A program made the position numbers and the translations under genes. A DNA stretch of 34,751 bases from Paludibacteraceae bacterium (lineage in GTDB: Bacteria; Bacteroidota; Bacteroidia; Bacteroidales; Paludibacteraceae): assembly GCA_017412245.1 (NCBI GenBank), contig JAFPYI010000006.1:1-34751 (forward strand), in the 5' to 3' direction. This document shows positions 15,264-22,887 of the stretch, in pieces (position 1 is the stretch's first letter; every line of letters starts with the position of its first letter). The notes under the pieces are model-generated. The model had not been told where the DNA came from and made no database searches. It was given only the letters and a program-made list of their open reading frames with translations.

Positions 15264-17225
15264 CTAAAATGGTTCCGCGTACGAACACCCTTCACGCCAT
15301 CTGGAACATCCGTATCGCGTATTGCCTCTGATAATCAAACCTTGTCGACAAACCGGGCAAAGCATTCCCGCTTTGTTTGTTTTGACATCTTTTACCACTC
15401 CGGCTGTCATCTCTTTCAACTCATTGAGAAACTGCTGTGCGGTATATTCGCCTCGCTCAATCTCTCGCAGTTTCTTTTCCCATAATCCCGTCAATTCGGC
15501 AGACTTGAGAAGTGGAGATACAATCGTGTGAATCAATTCAATTCCAACCTCCGTAGCACGGATGGATTTTCCTTGTTTTTGTATGTATTTTCGCTGGTAT
15601 AGTTTTTCTATGATGGCCGCACGTGTAGAAGGACGACCGATACCATTTTCTTTCATAGCATCGCGCAACTCGTCGTCATCAACCGTCTTTCCGGCAGTTT
15701 CCATTGCTCGAAGTAAAGTAGCTTCCGTATAATACTTAGGAGGTGTAGTCGTTTTCTCTTTCAGTTCCGGGATATGAGGTCCTGATTCGCCTTCCGTGAA
15801 TGCCGGAAGTGACTTTGCGTTTTCTGCAGTTTCTGATTGTTCTGCCGAATCCGGTTGATCATTGTTTTCAGGCTGATCCGTGTCTTTGTCAAACACCACT
15901 CGCCAACCGGGTTTGAGTACTTCACGGCCGGTAACCCTAAAATCTATCTCTCCCGCTTTGCCTAATACGGTAGTATTACTTACTTCACAGTCGGGATAGA
16001 AAGCTGCTATGAAATGCAATGCCACCAAATCATATACTTTACGTTCGTCAGCCGTGATATTATCCGGCCGAACACCTGTAGGAATAATAGCATGGTGGTC
16101 CGTTACTTTCTTATTGTCAAATACTCTTTTTGACTTTGGTAAAGAACTTTCGCCTTTCTTTCCGTCCGCTTTGAGAGGCAATAAAGGTTGAACTTGCGGG
16201 AAATAATCTTTTATGCCTGCTAATGTTGCCGGTACTTTCGGATAAATATCATCACTCAGGTACGTTGTATCCACACGCGGATAGGTTGTGACGCGTTTCT
16301 CGTAAAGCGATTGGATAAGTTGGAGTGTTTGGTCCGCAGAAAAAGAATACTTCTTATTGCAATCTACCTGCAGAGACGTTAAATCGTACAATTTCGGCGC
16401 ATACTCAGTACCTTTTTTCTTCTCTACAGAAGTAATAACGAATGGTTCGTCTTTGATAGAATCCACCAATTCTTGTCCTTGCTGCTCTGAAGTAATGGCA
16501 TATTCACCTTCCTCAACCGGAATTTGCGCGCTAAATAATGTATCGCGGTAATTGGTTTTCAGTTCCCAATACGTACGAGGCACAAAATGCTCAATCTCTG
16601 CCTGTCTTTTTACGACCAAAGCCAAAGTAGGTGTTTGAACTCGACCGACTGATAGTACTTGTCTGTCTCGGCCTGTTCCTTTTGCGTACCTTATAGTATA
16701 CGCGCGCGTGGCATTCATTCCCAGCAACCAATCTCCGATAGCGCGCATCAGTCCTGCTTCGTAGAGATGCTGGTAAGCCGATTGGTCTTTGAGTGCTTGA
16801 AAACCTTCCCGAATAGCATCTTCGGTTAGAGAACTAACCCAGAGACGTTTTACGGGACATTTGCATCCTGCTTTTTGATATACCCATCGTTGAATCAGTT
16901 CTCCTTCTTGTCCGGCATCACCACAGTTGATAACTTCATCTGCGTTGTCTATAAGACTTTTGATTATATTGAACTGTTTATGGACTCCTTCGTCGCCGAA
17001 AACCTTAATTGCAAACCGTTGCGGAATCATAGGTAATGCACTAAGACTCCATGCTTTCCATTGGTCGGAATATTCTTGCGGCTCATACAATGCACAGAGA
17101 TGTCCGAAAGTCCAAGTAACTTGATACCCGTTACCTTCGAAATACCCGTTTTTGCGTTGATTAGCGCCCAACACTTTTGCGATATATTCGCCTACGGATG
17201 GTTTCTCTGCAACACAAACAATCAT
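15264..17225 (-). CDS. topB: DNA topoisomerase III (type IA)
   Basis: This enzyme breaks and rejoins single DNA strands to resolve recombination and replication intermediates. I start it at ATG 17225 (653 residues); a TTG three codons upstream is also in frame but less likely. The N-terminal Toprim domain opens MIVCVAEKPSVGEYIAKVLG and has the metal-binding segment GDAGQEGEL (102-110) in place of the common DADREGE. The active-site tyrosine is in YEKRVTTYPRVDTTYLS (Tyr 315). NGIGRPSTRAAIIEKL further on is another type IA signature. A single C-terminal zinc ribbon follows (CPVC, then C and C in GCSRWREGC). The gene starts 25 bp after the Wzc-type gene with no promoter or terminator between, so it is probably cotranscribed with polysaccharide-export genes. 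TopB copies also occur on mobile elements, but nothing mobile is seen here. Confidence 0.94.
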   Translation of the reverse strand: MIVCVAEKPSVGEYIAKVLGANQRKNGYFEGNGYQVTWTFGHLCALYEPQEYSDQWKAWSLSALPMIPQRFAIKVFGDEGVHKQFNIIKSLIDNADEVINCGDAGQEGELIQRWVYQKAGCKCPVKRLWVSSLTEDAIREGFQALKDQSAYQHLYEAGLMRAIGDWLLGMNATRAYTIRYAKGTGRDRQVLSVGRVQTPTLALVVKRQAEIEHFVPRTYWELKTNYRDTLFSAQIPVEEGEYAITSEQQGQELVDSIKDEPFVITSVEKKKGTEYAPKLYDLTSLQVDCNKKYSFSADQTLQLIQSLYEKRVTTYPRVDTTYLSDDIYPKVPATLAGIKDYFPQVQPLLPLKADGKKGESSLPKSKRVFDNKKVTDHHAIIPTGVRPDNITADERKVYDLVALHFIAAFYPDCEVSNTTVLGKAGEIDFRVTGREVLKPGWRVVFDKDTDQPENNDQPDSAEQSETAENAKSLPAFTEGESGPHIPELKEKTTTPPKYYTEATLLRAMETAGKTVDDDELRDAMKENGIGRPSTRAAIIEKLYQRKYIQKQGKSIRATEVGIELIHTIVSPLLKSAELTGLWEKKLREIERGEYTAQQFLNELKEMTAGVVKDVKTNKAGMLCPVCRQGLIIRGNTRYGCSRWREGCSYAEPF

Positions 17226-17250
17226 GGTTTGCAATTAGTTTGGTATAGAT

Positions 17251-19542
17251 TTAATCTTTCTTAGTATAGCCGTATCCATAGCCTGCGTTTACAGACTTGA
17301 CACCATTGAGAACACATGCAATGTTATGCATTCTATTTTGCTCGATGACTTGGTTGATATAATCTATCATTTCGGTTGGCGTATATTTGTAACGACAAAC
17401 GAAAATAGTCATATCTGCTACTCTATCCAACAGATAGGTATCACTTACCAAAGCAACCGGAGCGGTATCAACGATAATATAATCATAACGCTTACGCAAT
17501 TCTGCAAACAATTCATCCAGACGTTGTGTCTGCAGCAATTCCGCCGGATTCGGAGGAACAGTACCACACGGAATCAAGTCTAATTTTTTATGCTCTCCGC
17601 TCGGAACGATAATATCGTCAACTGTTAGATCCGCTTCAGCAAGATAATCCGTCAAATGACCTTTTGTGGAAAGATGGAAATACGTAGCCAACATCGGTTT
17701 GCGAATATCCAATCCGACAAGCACAACTTTCTTTCCTAAAATAGCCAACGATAGTGCTGTATTGCTAGAGACATACGATTTTCCATCTCCATTGATACAC
17801 GAAGTAACCAAGATTACCGGCGATTGAATCTTAGGAGACAAGAAGAACCGCAGATTCGTACGAATCAGTCGGAATAATTCAGCCGAAACCGTTGATTCGC
17901 CTTCATGGATAGCGATATGCGCTTTGCGAGAATTTTCTACCAGTTGTCCTAATAACGGAGCCTTAATCTGTTTCTCAAACTCTTTAGGATCGGTTATCTT
18001 GTCGTTAAAAAGGATAAACAGATACAAACAACCGGCCGGCAGTAACAGACCTAAGAGGAAACAGAGTATCAATATTTTTTTCAGGTCCGGGCTTTGGCTT
18101 TCCAAATCTTTTTGCGGGACGTCCAAAATCTTCGCAGGCATTACTGTTGCAGCAAGCATGAGAGCGTTTTCTTCTCGTTTTTCATAAAGGAAGACATACA
18201 ATCTCTCTTTTATCTGTTGCTGGCGCACAACGCGGACATATTCACGTTGCTGGTCCGGCGCATCTTTAATCTGGCGATTATATTTGCTGTCCTGCGCTTT
18301 GAGGCTTTTTTGACGAATCTGCAGACTCTCACGAACGGAAGCAATAGTAGCGATGATATTCTCACGCATGGTTCCCAGTTGTGCATTCATTTGGTCCACA
18401 ACCGGGTTGTCTTCTGTCGCCGTGCGCAAGATACGCATGCGCTGCAAGACGATGGTGTTATACTCGGAAATGCTGGCTGTCAGCGCTTCATCCTCAATGC
18501 CAATATTGGCCGGAATCAGATTATTGCGTTTGGTGTCGTCACGCAGGAATTCATCCACATAATTTACCAGACTGATTTGCGTTTCTACCTCTACCATCGC
18601 AATTTGTTCCTGACTACTTGCTTCCAAGAAAAGTTTGGCTTGCGCATTCAAATCAGCAATATTATTTTTCTGCTTGTATTCCGAAACAGCCTCTTCCGCA
18701 TCACCTAATTCCTCAGAAATAATCGCCAGACGCTCGTCAATAAATGCTGCCGTATTGGTGGCAATCATATTTTTATCCACTACAGCATTGAGATTGTACT
18801 GCTCAATCATCTGTGTGAGCAACGCTCTATCTCTATCCGGCATTGTTGACGTGGTAGTCAGTGTGATGACATTCGACTCTTTTTTGTATTGCGCAATCTT
18901 GATATGTCTGCGATAAGCATCTACGACCAGTTCCCGACGTTTGTGTTTTACACGATAGGTGGTATCGGTACTTAATGGACGTTTTGCGTGAATACGGATG
19001 GTTCCCACTCTTGTTTCCAACGGTTCATCTAATGTTTGAACGCGATAGGAGGACGATCTCCAACCCATTTTGACACGCACTTTATAACCGTTTTTGCGCG
19101 GATTGACAGTTACGCTAAACGGGAATAGTTGCCCGTCTTCATTGAGATTGATGTAATCAACGGTAAAGGCCGGATTTCGGAACTCGCCTTGCCATCTTAA
19201 ACCGTTTTTGACCGAATATTCTTCCCACAGATTGAGTGCGTCTATACTTTGGTATAACAATCCACGTGAAGAGAGAACGACTACCTCATCTTCTGCCGCC
19301 TGATTTCCGGCAATGCCCAACAACGACATAGCATCGAATCCGGAACCTGCACCTTCACTCTGGCGCAACATAATACTGGCATCCGTTGTCCATGTAGGTG
19401 TCTTGCGCATATAATAGGCCACACCTAACAAAAGACAAATTACCACACCGATTACAAACCACCACCAATGCTCCAAAGCGACATGAAAAATCTTACGTAC
19501 ATCCACCTCATTGGTTGTATTTTGTGATGTATTTTGACTCAT
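17251..19542 (-). CDS. Wzc-type polysaccharide chain-length regulator and BY-kinase
   Basis: This inner-membrane protein controls export and chain length of capsule or exopolysaccharide through tyrosine autophosphorylation. The 763-residue protein has a Wzz-type periplasmic region between two membrane helices (about 26-45 and 490-512), with a long coiled-coil stretch (about 262-460). The cytoplasmic kinase follows, with Walker A INGDGKS (583-589), Walker A' VVLVGLDIRKP (606-616) and Walker B YDYIIVDTAP (686-695). The tail is tyrosine-rich (AGYGYGYTKKD), the expected autophosphorylation cluster. In Walker A' the first of two aspartates is glycine, a form I recall as common in Bacteroidota. It follows the Wza-type gene after 154 bp that contain a tandem array but no promoter, so it is probably in the same transcript. 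No glycosyltransferases, flippase or polymerase lie nearby, so the polymer is unknown. Confidence 0.95.
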   Translation of the reverse strand: MSQNTSQNTTNEVDVRKIFHVALEHWWWFVIGVVICLLLGVAYYMRKTPTWTTDASIMLRQSEGAGSGFDAMSLLGIAGNQAAEDEVVVLSSRGLLYQSIDALNLWEEYSVKNGLRWQGEFRNPAFTVDYINLNEDGQLFPFSVTVNPRKNGYKVRVKMGWRSSSYRVQTLDEPLETRVGTIRIHAKRPLSTDTTYRVKHKRRELVVDAYRRHIKIAQYKKESNVITLTTTSTMPDRDRALLTQMIEQYNLNAVVDKNMIATNTAAFIDERLAIISEELGDAEEAVSEYKQKNNIADLNAQAKLFLEASSQEQIAMVEVETQISLVNYVDEFLRDDTKRNNLIPANIGIEDEALTASISEYNTIVLQRMRILRTATEDNPVVDQMNAQLGTMRENIIATIASVRESLQIRQKSLKAQDSKYNRQIKDAPDQQREYVRVVRQQQIKERLYVFLYEKREENALMLAATVMPAKILDVPQKDLESQSPDLKKILILCFLLGLLLPAGCLYLFILFNDKITDPKEFEKQIKAPLLGQLVENSRKAHIAIHEGESTVSAELFRLIRTNLRFFLSPKIQSPVILVTSCINGDGKSYVSSNTALSLAILGKKVVLVGLDIRKPMLATYFHLSTKGHLTDYLAEADLTVDDIIVPSGEHKKLDLIPCGTVPPNPAELLQTQRLDELFAELRKRYDYIIVDTAPVALVSDTYLLDRVADMTIFVCRYKYTPTEMIDYINQVIEQNRMHNIACVLNGVKSVNAGYGYGYTKKD

Positions 19543-19583
19543 AATTGATTATTTTTCTCTATTGTTGTTTGTGTTTTTCTTCA

Positions 19584-19658
19584 GAACGGGTTCAGATTCG
19601 ATAATGACTCGTAATTGGTTCGTAATTGACTCGTAATTGGCTCGAGATTGACCCGTTC
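19584..19658. repeat. 11-bp tandem array of five units inside an 8-bp inverted repeat
   Basis: Five units fill 19598-19652: TCGATAATGAC, TCGTAATTGGT, TCGTAATTGAC, TCGTAATTGGC and TCGAGATTGAC. The array is bracketed by GAACGGGT (19584-19591) and its exact complement ACCCGTTC (19651-19658). It lies in the 154-bp gap between the Wza-type and Wzc-type genes and would be in the mRNA upstream of the Wzc start. Confidence 0.88.
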
Positions 19659-19696
19659 ACAATATATCTACTTTGTTAATGGGACTCTGCAGGAGT

Positions 19697-20497
19697 TTAT
19701 TTTGTAGCATTTACGACTGTTACAATAACCGTTGCAGCACTTGCGACCGTACTAACCACGCTCAGCCATAATCCGGCATTCGCACTACTGATTGCACGAA
19801 CTTTGTTCGGAGCCACATAAACCACGTCGTTTTGTTGCAGATAGTAGAATGGCGAAGTATATAAATCCGACGAACGCAAATCAACACGTTGAATCTGCAG
19901 TTTGCCATCTATCTCTCTGGTAATCAGAACATTATCTCGCTTTCCGTAAGGAGTCATATCTCCTGCTGCTGCCAATGCCTCCAAGATAGTCATTCGCCCG
20001 TTCGTCATAGCTACAGCACCCGGTCTTGCAACTTCACCCAAAACCGACACTTTAGCACCTACGAGATGTACTTGCACAAGCGGATTTACGATTTGAGCCT
20101 CGAGTTTCTCTTTAATCAAATCTTCCACTTCATTACGTTGCAGACCTGCTACGTGCAACGAACCGAGAACCGGGAAAACAATCGTTCCGTCTTCGCCAAC
20201 CGTGTAATATTGCAACATCGGCGTAGTCTGGACCTGTGTCGTTCCGGGCGAAGCAAAGATTGCCGTCGGCATATTATAAGGCGTAACGGCTTCTTGGTCA
20301 AGCGCAGAAACGAAAATCGTCAACGCATCACCAACACGTATAACTGTCTCAGAATGAGCTTGAAACCTAGCATTAATGGAATCCTCGATAGATGAATTTG
20401 CATCCTGCAAATACGTCATCTGCTTTTGAGTTACACAGCCGGTCAACAAAGCAGCAACGATGCCGACCAGAAATAGCGAATAGAATGTTTTTTGCAT
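19697..20497 (-). CDS. Wza-type polysaccharide export lipoprotein
   Basis: This outer-membrane export protein forms the channel for capsule or exopolysaccharide. I start it at ATG 20497 (266 residues), which gives a lipoprotein signal with lipobox LLTGC (cysteine 21); the frame upstream has only a TTG at 20530, which would lie upstream of the likely transcription start. The polysaccharide-export domain runs from about residue 52 (TVIRVGDALTIFVSALDQ) to 144. An SLBB domain begins at VHLVGAKVSVLGEVARPG (143-160). A hydrophobic C-terminal helix (about 241-262) resembles the Wza membrane-spanning helix. It is shorter than E. coli Wza, as usual for Bacteroidota members. It is the first gene of the unit wza-wzc-topB and has a near-ideal promoter, divergent from the sigma-54 activator gene. 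Confidence 0.94.
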   Translation of the reverse strand: MQKTFYSLFLVGIVAALLTGCVTQKQMTYLQDANSSIEDSINARFQAHSETVIRVGDALTIFVSALDQEAVTPYNMPTAIFASPGTTQVQTTPMLQYYTVGEDGTIVFPVLGSLHVAGLQRNEVEDLIKEKLEAQIVNPLVQVHLVGAKVSVLGEVARPGAVAMTNGRMTILEALAAAGDMTPYGKRDNVLITREIDGKLQIQRVDLRSSDLYTSPFYYLQQNDVVYVAPNKVRAISSANAGLWLSVVSTVASAATVIVTVVNATK

Positions 20498-20517
20498 AGT
20501 ATACACAATAAAGTGCG

Positions 20518-20548
20518 CAAAGGTACACAAAATTTTTGAATTATCAAA
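20518..20548 (-). promoter_or_regulatory. Promoter of the wza-wzc-topB unit
   Basis: On the minus strand TTTG (20545-20548), a 19-bp spacer and TACCTTTG (20518-20525) form an ideal Bacteroidota promoter. The leader to the ATG at 20497 would be about 14 nt. Confidence 0.82.
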
Positions 20549-20626
20549 ATTTTGCTTGCAAAAATATGGAAGTACAGGAAGTTTTCAGGTGCATTTTTTG
20601 TAAAAATTACAAAAAAGTTCATAAAA

Positions 20627-20658
20627 TTTGTATATGTCAAAAAAATATTGTACTTTTG
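20627..20658 (+). promoter_or_regulatory. Promoter of the sigma-54 activator-lptE unit
   Basis: TTTG (20627-20630), a 20-bp spacer and TACTTTTG (20651-20658) match the Bacteroidota consensus. The ATG is at 20684, giving a leader of about 20 nt. It is back to back with the wza promoter, about 80 bp apart. Confidence 0.8.
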
Positions 20659-20683
20659 CGTGATATTTTGTGCGGATGCTATC

Positions 20684-21844
20684 ATGAGTTCAGAAGAATT
20701 ACTATCAATCAAACAGCGTTTTGGTATTATTGGCCAGAATGCGCAGTTGAATAGAGATATCGAAATTGCCGTTCAAGTTGCTCGAACGGATTTGAGTGTG
20801 CTTATAACCGGCGAGTCCGGTGTAGGAAAAGAACATTTCCCGAAGATTATTCACGCTTATTCGCCTCGCAAACACGGCGCATATTTTGCTGTGAACTGTG
20901 GTGCAATTCCGGAAGGAACGATTGACAGCGAACTTTTCGGGCACGAGAAAGGCGCGTTCACGGATGCCAAAAATGAGCATAAAGGATATTTTGAGATTGC
21001 CGATGGCGGTACACTTTTCTTGGACGAAGTAGGCGAATTGCCGCTGCAGACACAAGTGCGATTGCTGCGTGTGTTAGAGACCGGAGAATTCTTGAGAATG
21101 GGTTCCAGTACCGTGCGTAAAACGAATGTACGCGTTGTGGCTGCAACTAATCTCAACATGCGACAAGCTATTGACAGCGGACGATTCAGAGAGGACTTGT
21201 ATTACCGTTTGAATACCGTTGAGATTCGCGTGCCCGCATTGCGCGAACGAAAGGAAGATATTCCTTTGCTATTCAGAAAATTCTCTGTCGATTTCTGTTC
21301 GCGATACCAAATGCCGCCTTTATCGCTCAACGAAGAAGCAACACGACTTTTGCAAAATAGTTATTGGCGCGGAAACATCCGTCAGTTGAAAAACTTAGCG
21401 GAACAAATAGCGGTCATCGAAATGGACCATCAGATAAACGCTGAGACATTGCAACGATACTTGCCCAAAGAGGAAAATCAGTCAGGTCTGGCGCTGCGAA
21501 ATGATGTTTCTTCGGCAGACAGCAAAGACTATTCGCACGAGATGGCGCTCTTGTATAACATGCTGATGAAAACGCAACAAGAACTGCGCGACCTCAAAGC
21601 ACAACTGAATACGGGAGAAATGGCTTCACATTTAGCCGCAGAACCTATCGAGGCACCAAAAACAGACAACGAAATCGTGGAAGCTGAAGCCGAAGTGGTT
21701 GGAAGCAGAAGTATTGAAGAGGCTAATAGAGAGACGATTATTCAAGCATTGGAGCAATGCCATGGAAACCGAAAAATGGCAGCAAATCAATTAGGAATCA
21801 GCGAACGTACGTTATACCGGAAAATTAAAGAGTATGGACTCTAA
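20684..21844 (+). CDS. Sigma-54-interacting transcriptional activator lacking a sensor domain
   Basis: This 386-residue protein is an enhancer-binding activator: an AAA+ ATPase that remodels RNA polymerase holding sigma-54. It starts almost directly with the AAA+ domain, with Walker A GESGVGKE (43-50), the sigma-contact loop GAFTDA (90-95, normally GAFTGA), Walker B LFLDEVGE (111-118) and arginine fingers in GRFREDLYYRLN (166-177). A sensor II region YWRGNIRQLKNL (227-238) follows. After a variable, E/A-rich linker (about 280-340), a Fis-type helix-turn-helix closes the protein (GNRKMAANQLGISERTLYRK, 361-380). There is no receiver, GAF or PAS domain, so activity must be set by expression level, a partner or constitutively. 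The frame is open to 20552, but the promoter at 20627-20658 makes ATG 20684 the start. It overlaps lptE by 11 nt. Confidence 0.93.
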   Translation: MSSEELLSIKQRFGIIGQNAQLNRDIEIAVQVARTDLSVLITGESGVGKEHFPKIIHAYSPRKHGAYFAVNCGAIPEGTIDSELFGHEKGAFTDAKNEHKGYFEIADGGTLFLDEVGELPLQTQVRLLRVLETGEFLRMGSSTVRKTNVRVVAATNLNMRQAIDSGRFREDLYYRLNTVEIRVPALRERKEDIPLLFRKFSVDFCSRYQMPPLSLNEEATRLLQNSYWRGNIRQLKNLAEQIAVIEMDHQINAETLQRYLPKEENQSGLALRNDVSSADSKDYSHEMALLYNMLMKTQQELRDLKAQLNTGEMASHLAAEPIEAPKTDNEIVEAEAEVVGSRSIEEANRETIIQALEQCHGNRKMAANQLGISERTLYRKIKEYGL

Positions 21845-22370
21845 AAAAATCATAACTTTATCGGGGTTATATCGTGGTTTTGTCGGGGTTTTAACCTGCT
21901 TAATGCTAACCGGTTGTAGCATCAGTTACAAATTCAACGGCGCAAACATTAATTACCAGACAACCCACTCCATCTCTATTGCTGATTTTCCAAATAATGC
22001 AGCCATGGTTAATCCAACGCTCAGCAACAACCTCAGCGAAGGAATCCGAGATTTATATCAACGGCAAACACGATTGGAAATCTTGCGAAAAGGCGGAGAT
22101 TTGGAGTTGGAAGGAGAAATAATCGGTTATGACTTGACTCAAGGGGCTATTTCTACGGATAGTTACGCATCCGAGAGCAAACTGACAATCCGCGTTATGG
22201 TACATTTTACCAATAACATCTACCCGGAAGAATCGTTTGACAAGACTTACTCCGCATACCAAACCTTTGATGCCAGTCGATTATTGAGTGACGTTCAAGA
22301 CGAATTATGCGCAGCTATCATTACTGAAATTGCGGAAAATATCTACAACGACACTGTGGCAAAGTGGTAA
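21834..22370 (+). CDS. lptE: LptE-family lipoprotein (LPS assembly)
   Basis: LptE is the outer-membrane lipoprotein that plugs the LptD barrel and helps place lipopolysaccharide on the cell surface. The 178-residue product has a lipoprotein signal with lipobox LTGC (cysteine 28) and the Bacteroidota LptE opening SISYKFNGANINYQTTHSIS. SIADFPNNAAMVNPTLSNNL and LEGEIIGYDLTQ are also typical of the family. The ATG lies inside the last codons of the sigma-54 activator gene (ATGGACTCTAA, an 11-nt overlap), which points to translational coupling. The link between a sigma-54 activator and lptE is, as I recall, conserved in Bacteroidales. No terminator is visible before the secG promoter. Confidence 0.88.
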   Translation: MDSKKIITLSGLYRGFVGVLTCLMLTGCSISYKFNGANINYQTTHSISIADFPNNAAMVNPTLSNNLSEGIRDLYQRQTRLEILRKGGDLELEGEIIGYDLTQGAISTDSYASESKLTIRVMVHFTNNIYPEESFDKTYSAYQTFDASRLLSDVQDELCAAIITEIAENIYNDTVAKW

Positions 22371-22393
22371 TGCCTTATAAAAATGCGATTAAA

Positions 22394-22425
22394 TTTGCAC
22401 ATTTGAAAAAAAAGCAGTACCTTTG
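22394..22425 (+). promoter_or_regulatory. Promoter of secG
   Basis: TTTG (22394-22397), a 20-bp spacer and TACCTTTG (22418-22425) match the Bacteroidota consensus. The A-rich leader to ATG 22468 is about 35 nt. Confidence 0.8.
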
Positions 22426-22467
22426 CACCCCGAATAAAAAAGAAAAAAAACAAAAAATTATTATATT

Positions 22468-22794
22468 ATGTATTTATTTATTACTATTCTTATCGTTATT
22501 GCAGCTATCTTGCTGACACTTTTGGTTCTGGTTCAGAACAGTAAAGGTGGTGGTTTGGCTGCCGGATTCTCAAGTGGAAACCAAGTAATGGGTGCACCGA
22601 GAACTGCTGACTTTTTGGAGAAAGCCACATGGACACTCATCGCATTAATCGTTGTGTTTAGCATCGCTGCTGTTGGTTTCAGCAAAGGTCGTCAAAGTTC
22701 GGAACAACAATCCGCTATCCAAATTGAAGAGACTGCCGCTCCTGCAGAGCAACCTGCCGCAGCAGAACTTCCGATCGAAGAAAGCGCTGAATAA
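22468..22794 (+). CDS. secG: Preprotein translocase subunit SecG
   Basis: SecG is the small accessory subunit of the SecYEG protein-export channel in the inner membrane. The 108-residue product has two membrane helices (about 2-22 and 52-71) separated by the family loop QNSKGGGLAAGFSSGNQVMG (23-42), then APRTADFLEKATW. The tail is rich in alanine, glutamate and proline, common in Bacteroidota SecG. It has its own promoter and is followed by a bidirectional terminator shared with rpoC. The neighbouring lptE and sigma-54 activator genes match the usual Bacteroidales setting as I recall it. Confidence 0.94.
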   Translation: MYLFITILIVIAAILLTLLVLVQNSKGGGLAAGFSSGNQVMGAPRTADFLEKATWTLIALIVVFSIAAVGFSKGRQSSEQQSAIQIEETAAPAEQPAAAELPIEESAE

Positions 22795-22841
22795 AAAAAA
22801 AGCAGACAGCTAAGTCAGACCGATTTAGCAAACACATAAAA

Positions 22842-22874
22842 AAATAACCCCGGCCAAATGGTCGGGGTTATTTT
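22842..22874. terminator. Bidirectional intrinsic terminator between secG and rpoC
   Basis: AAATAACCCCGGCC (22842-22855) and GGTCGGGGTTATTT (22860-22873) form a 14-bp stem with one G-U pair and loop AAAT. It has an A-run on one side and T's on the other. The convergent genes end at 22794 and 22888. Confidence 0.93.
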
Positions 22875-22887
22875 ATCGAGTTTTCTT

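Noticed and set aside
15240-15273. Inverted CCATTT/AAATGG at the topB stop as a terminator
   Set aside because: The stem is only six A/T-rich pairs with a long loop and no proper T-run, so it is too weak to support.
15264-17225. topB as part of a mobile or conjugative element
   Set aside because: No integrase, transposase, relaxase, att-like repeat or change in flanking character was found around it.
20552-20683. N-terminal extension of the sigma-54 activator
   Set aside because: It would be upstream of, and overlap, a strong promoter at 20627-20658. Its sequence is A/T-rich lysine/phenylalanine filler not seen in the family.
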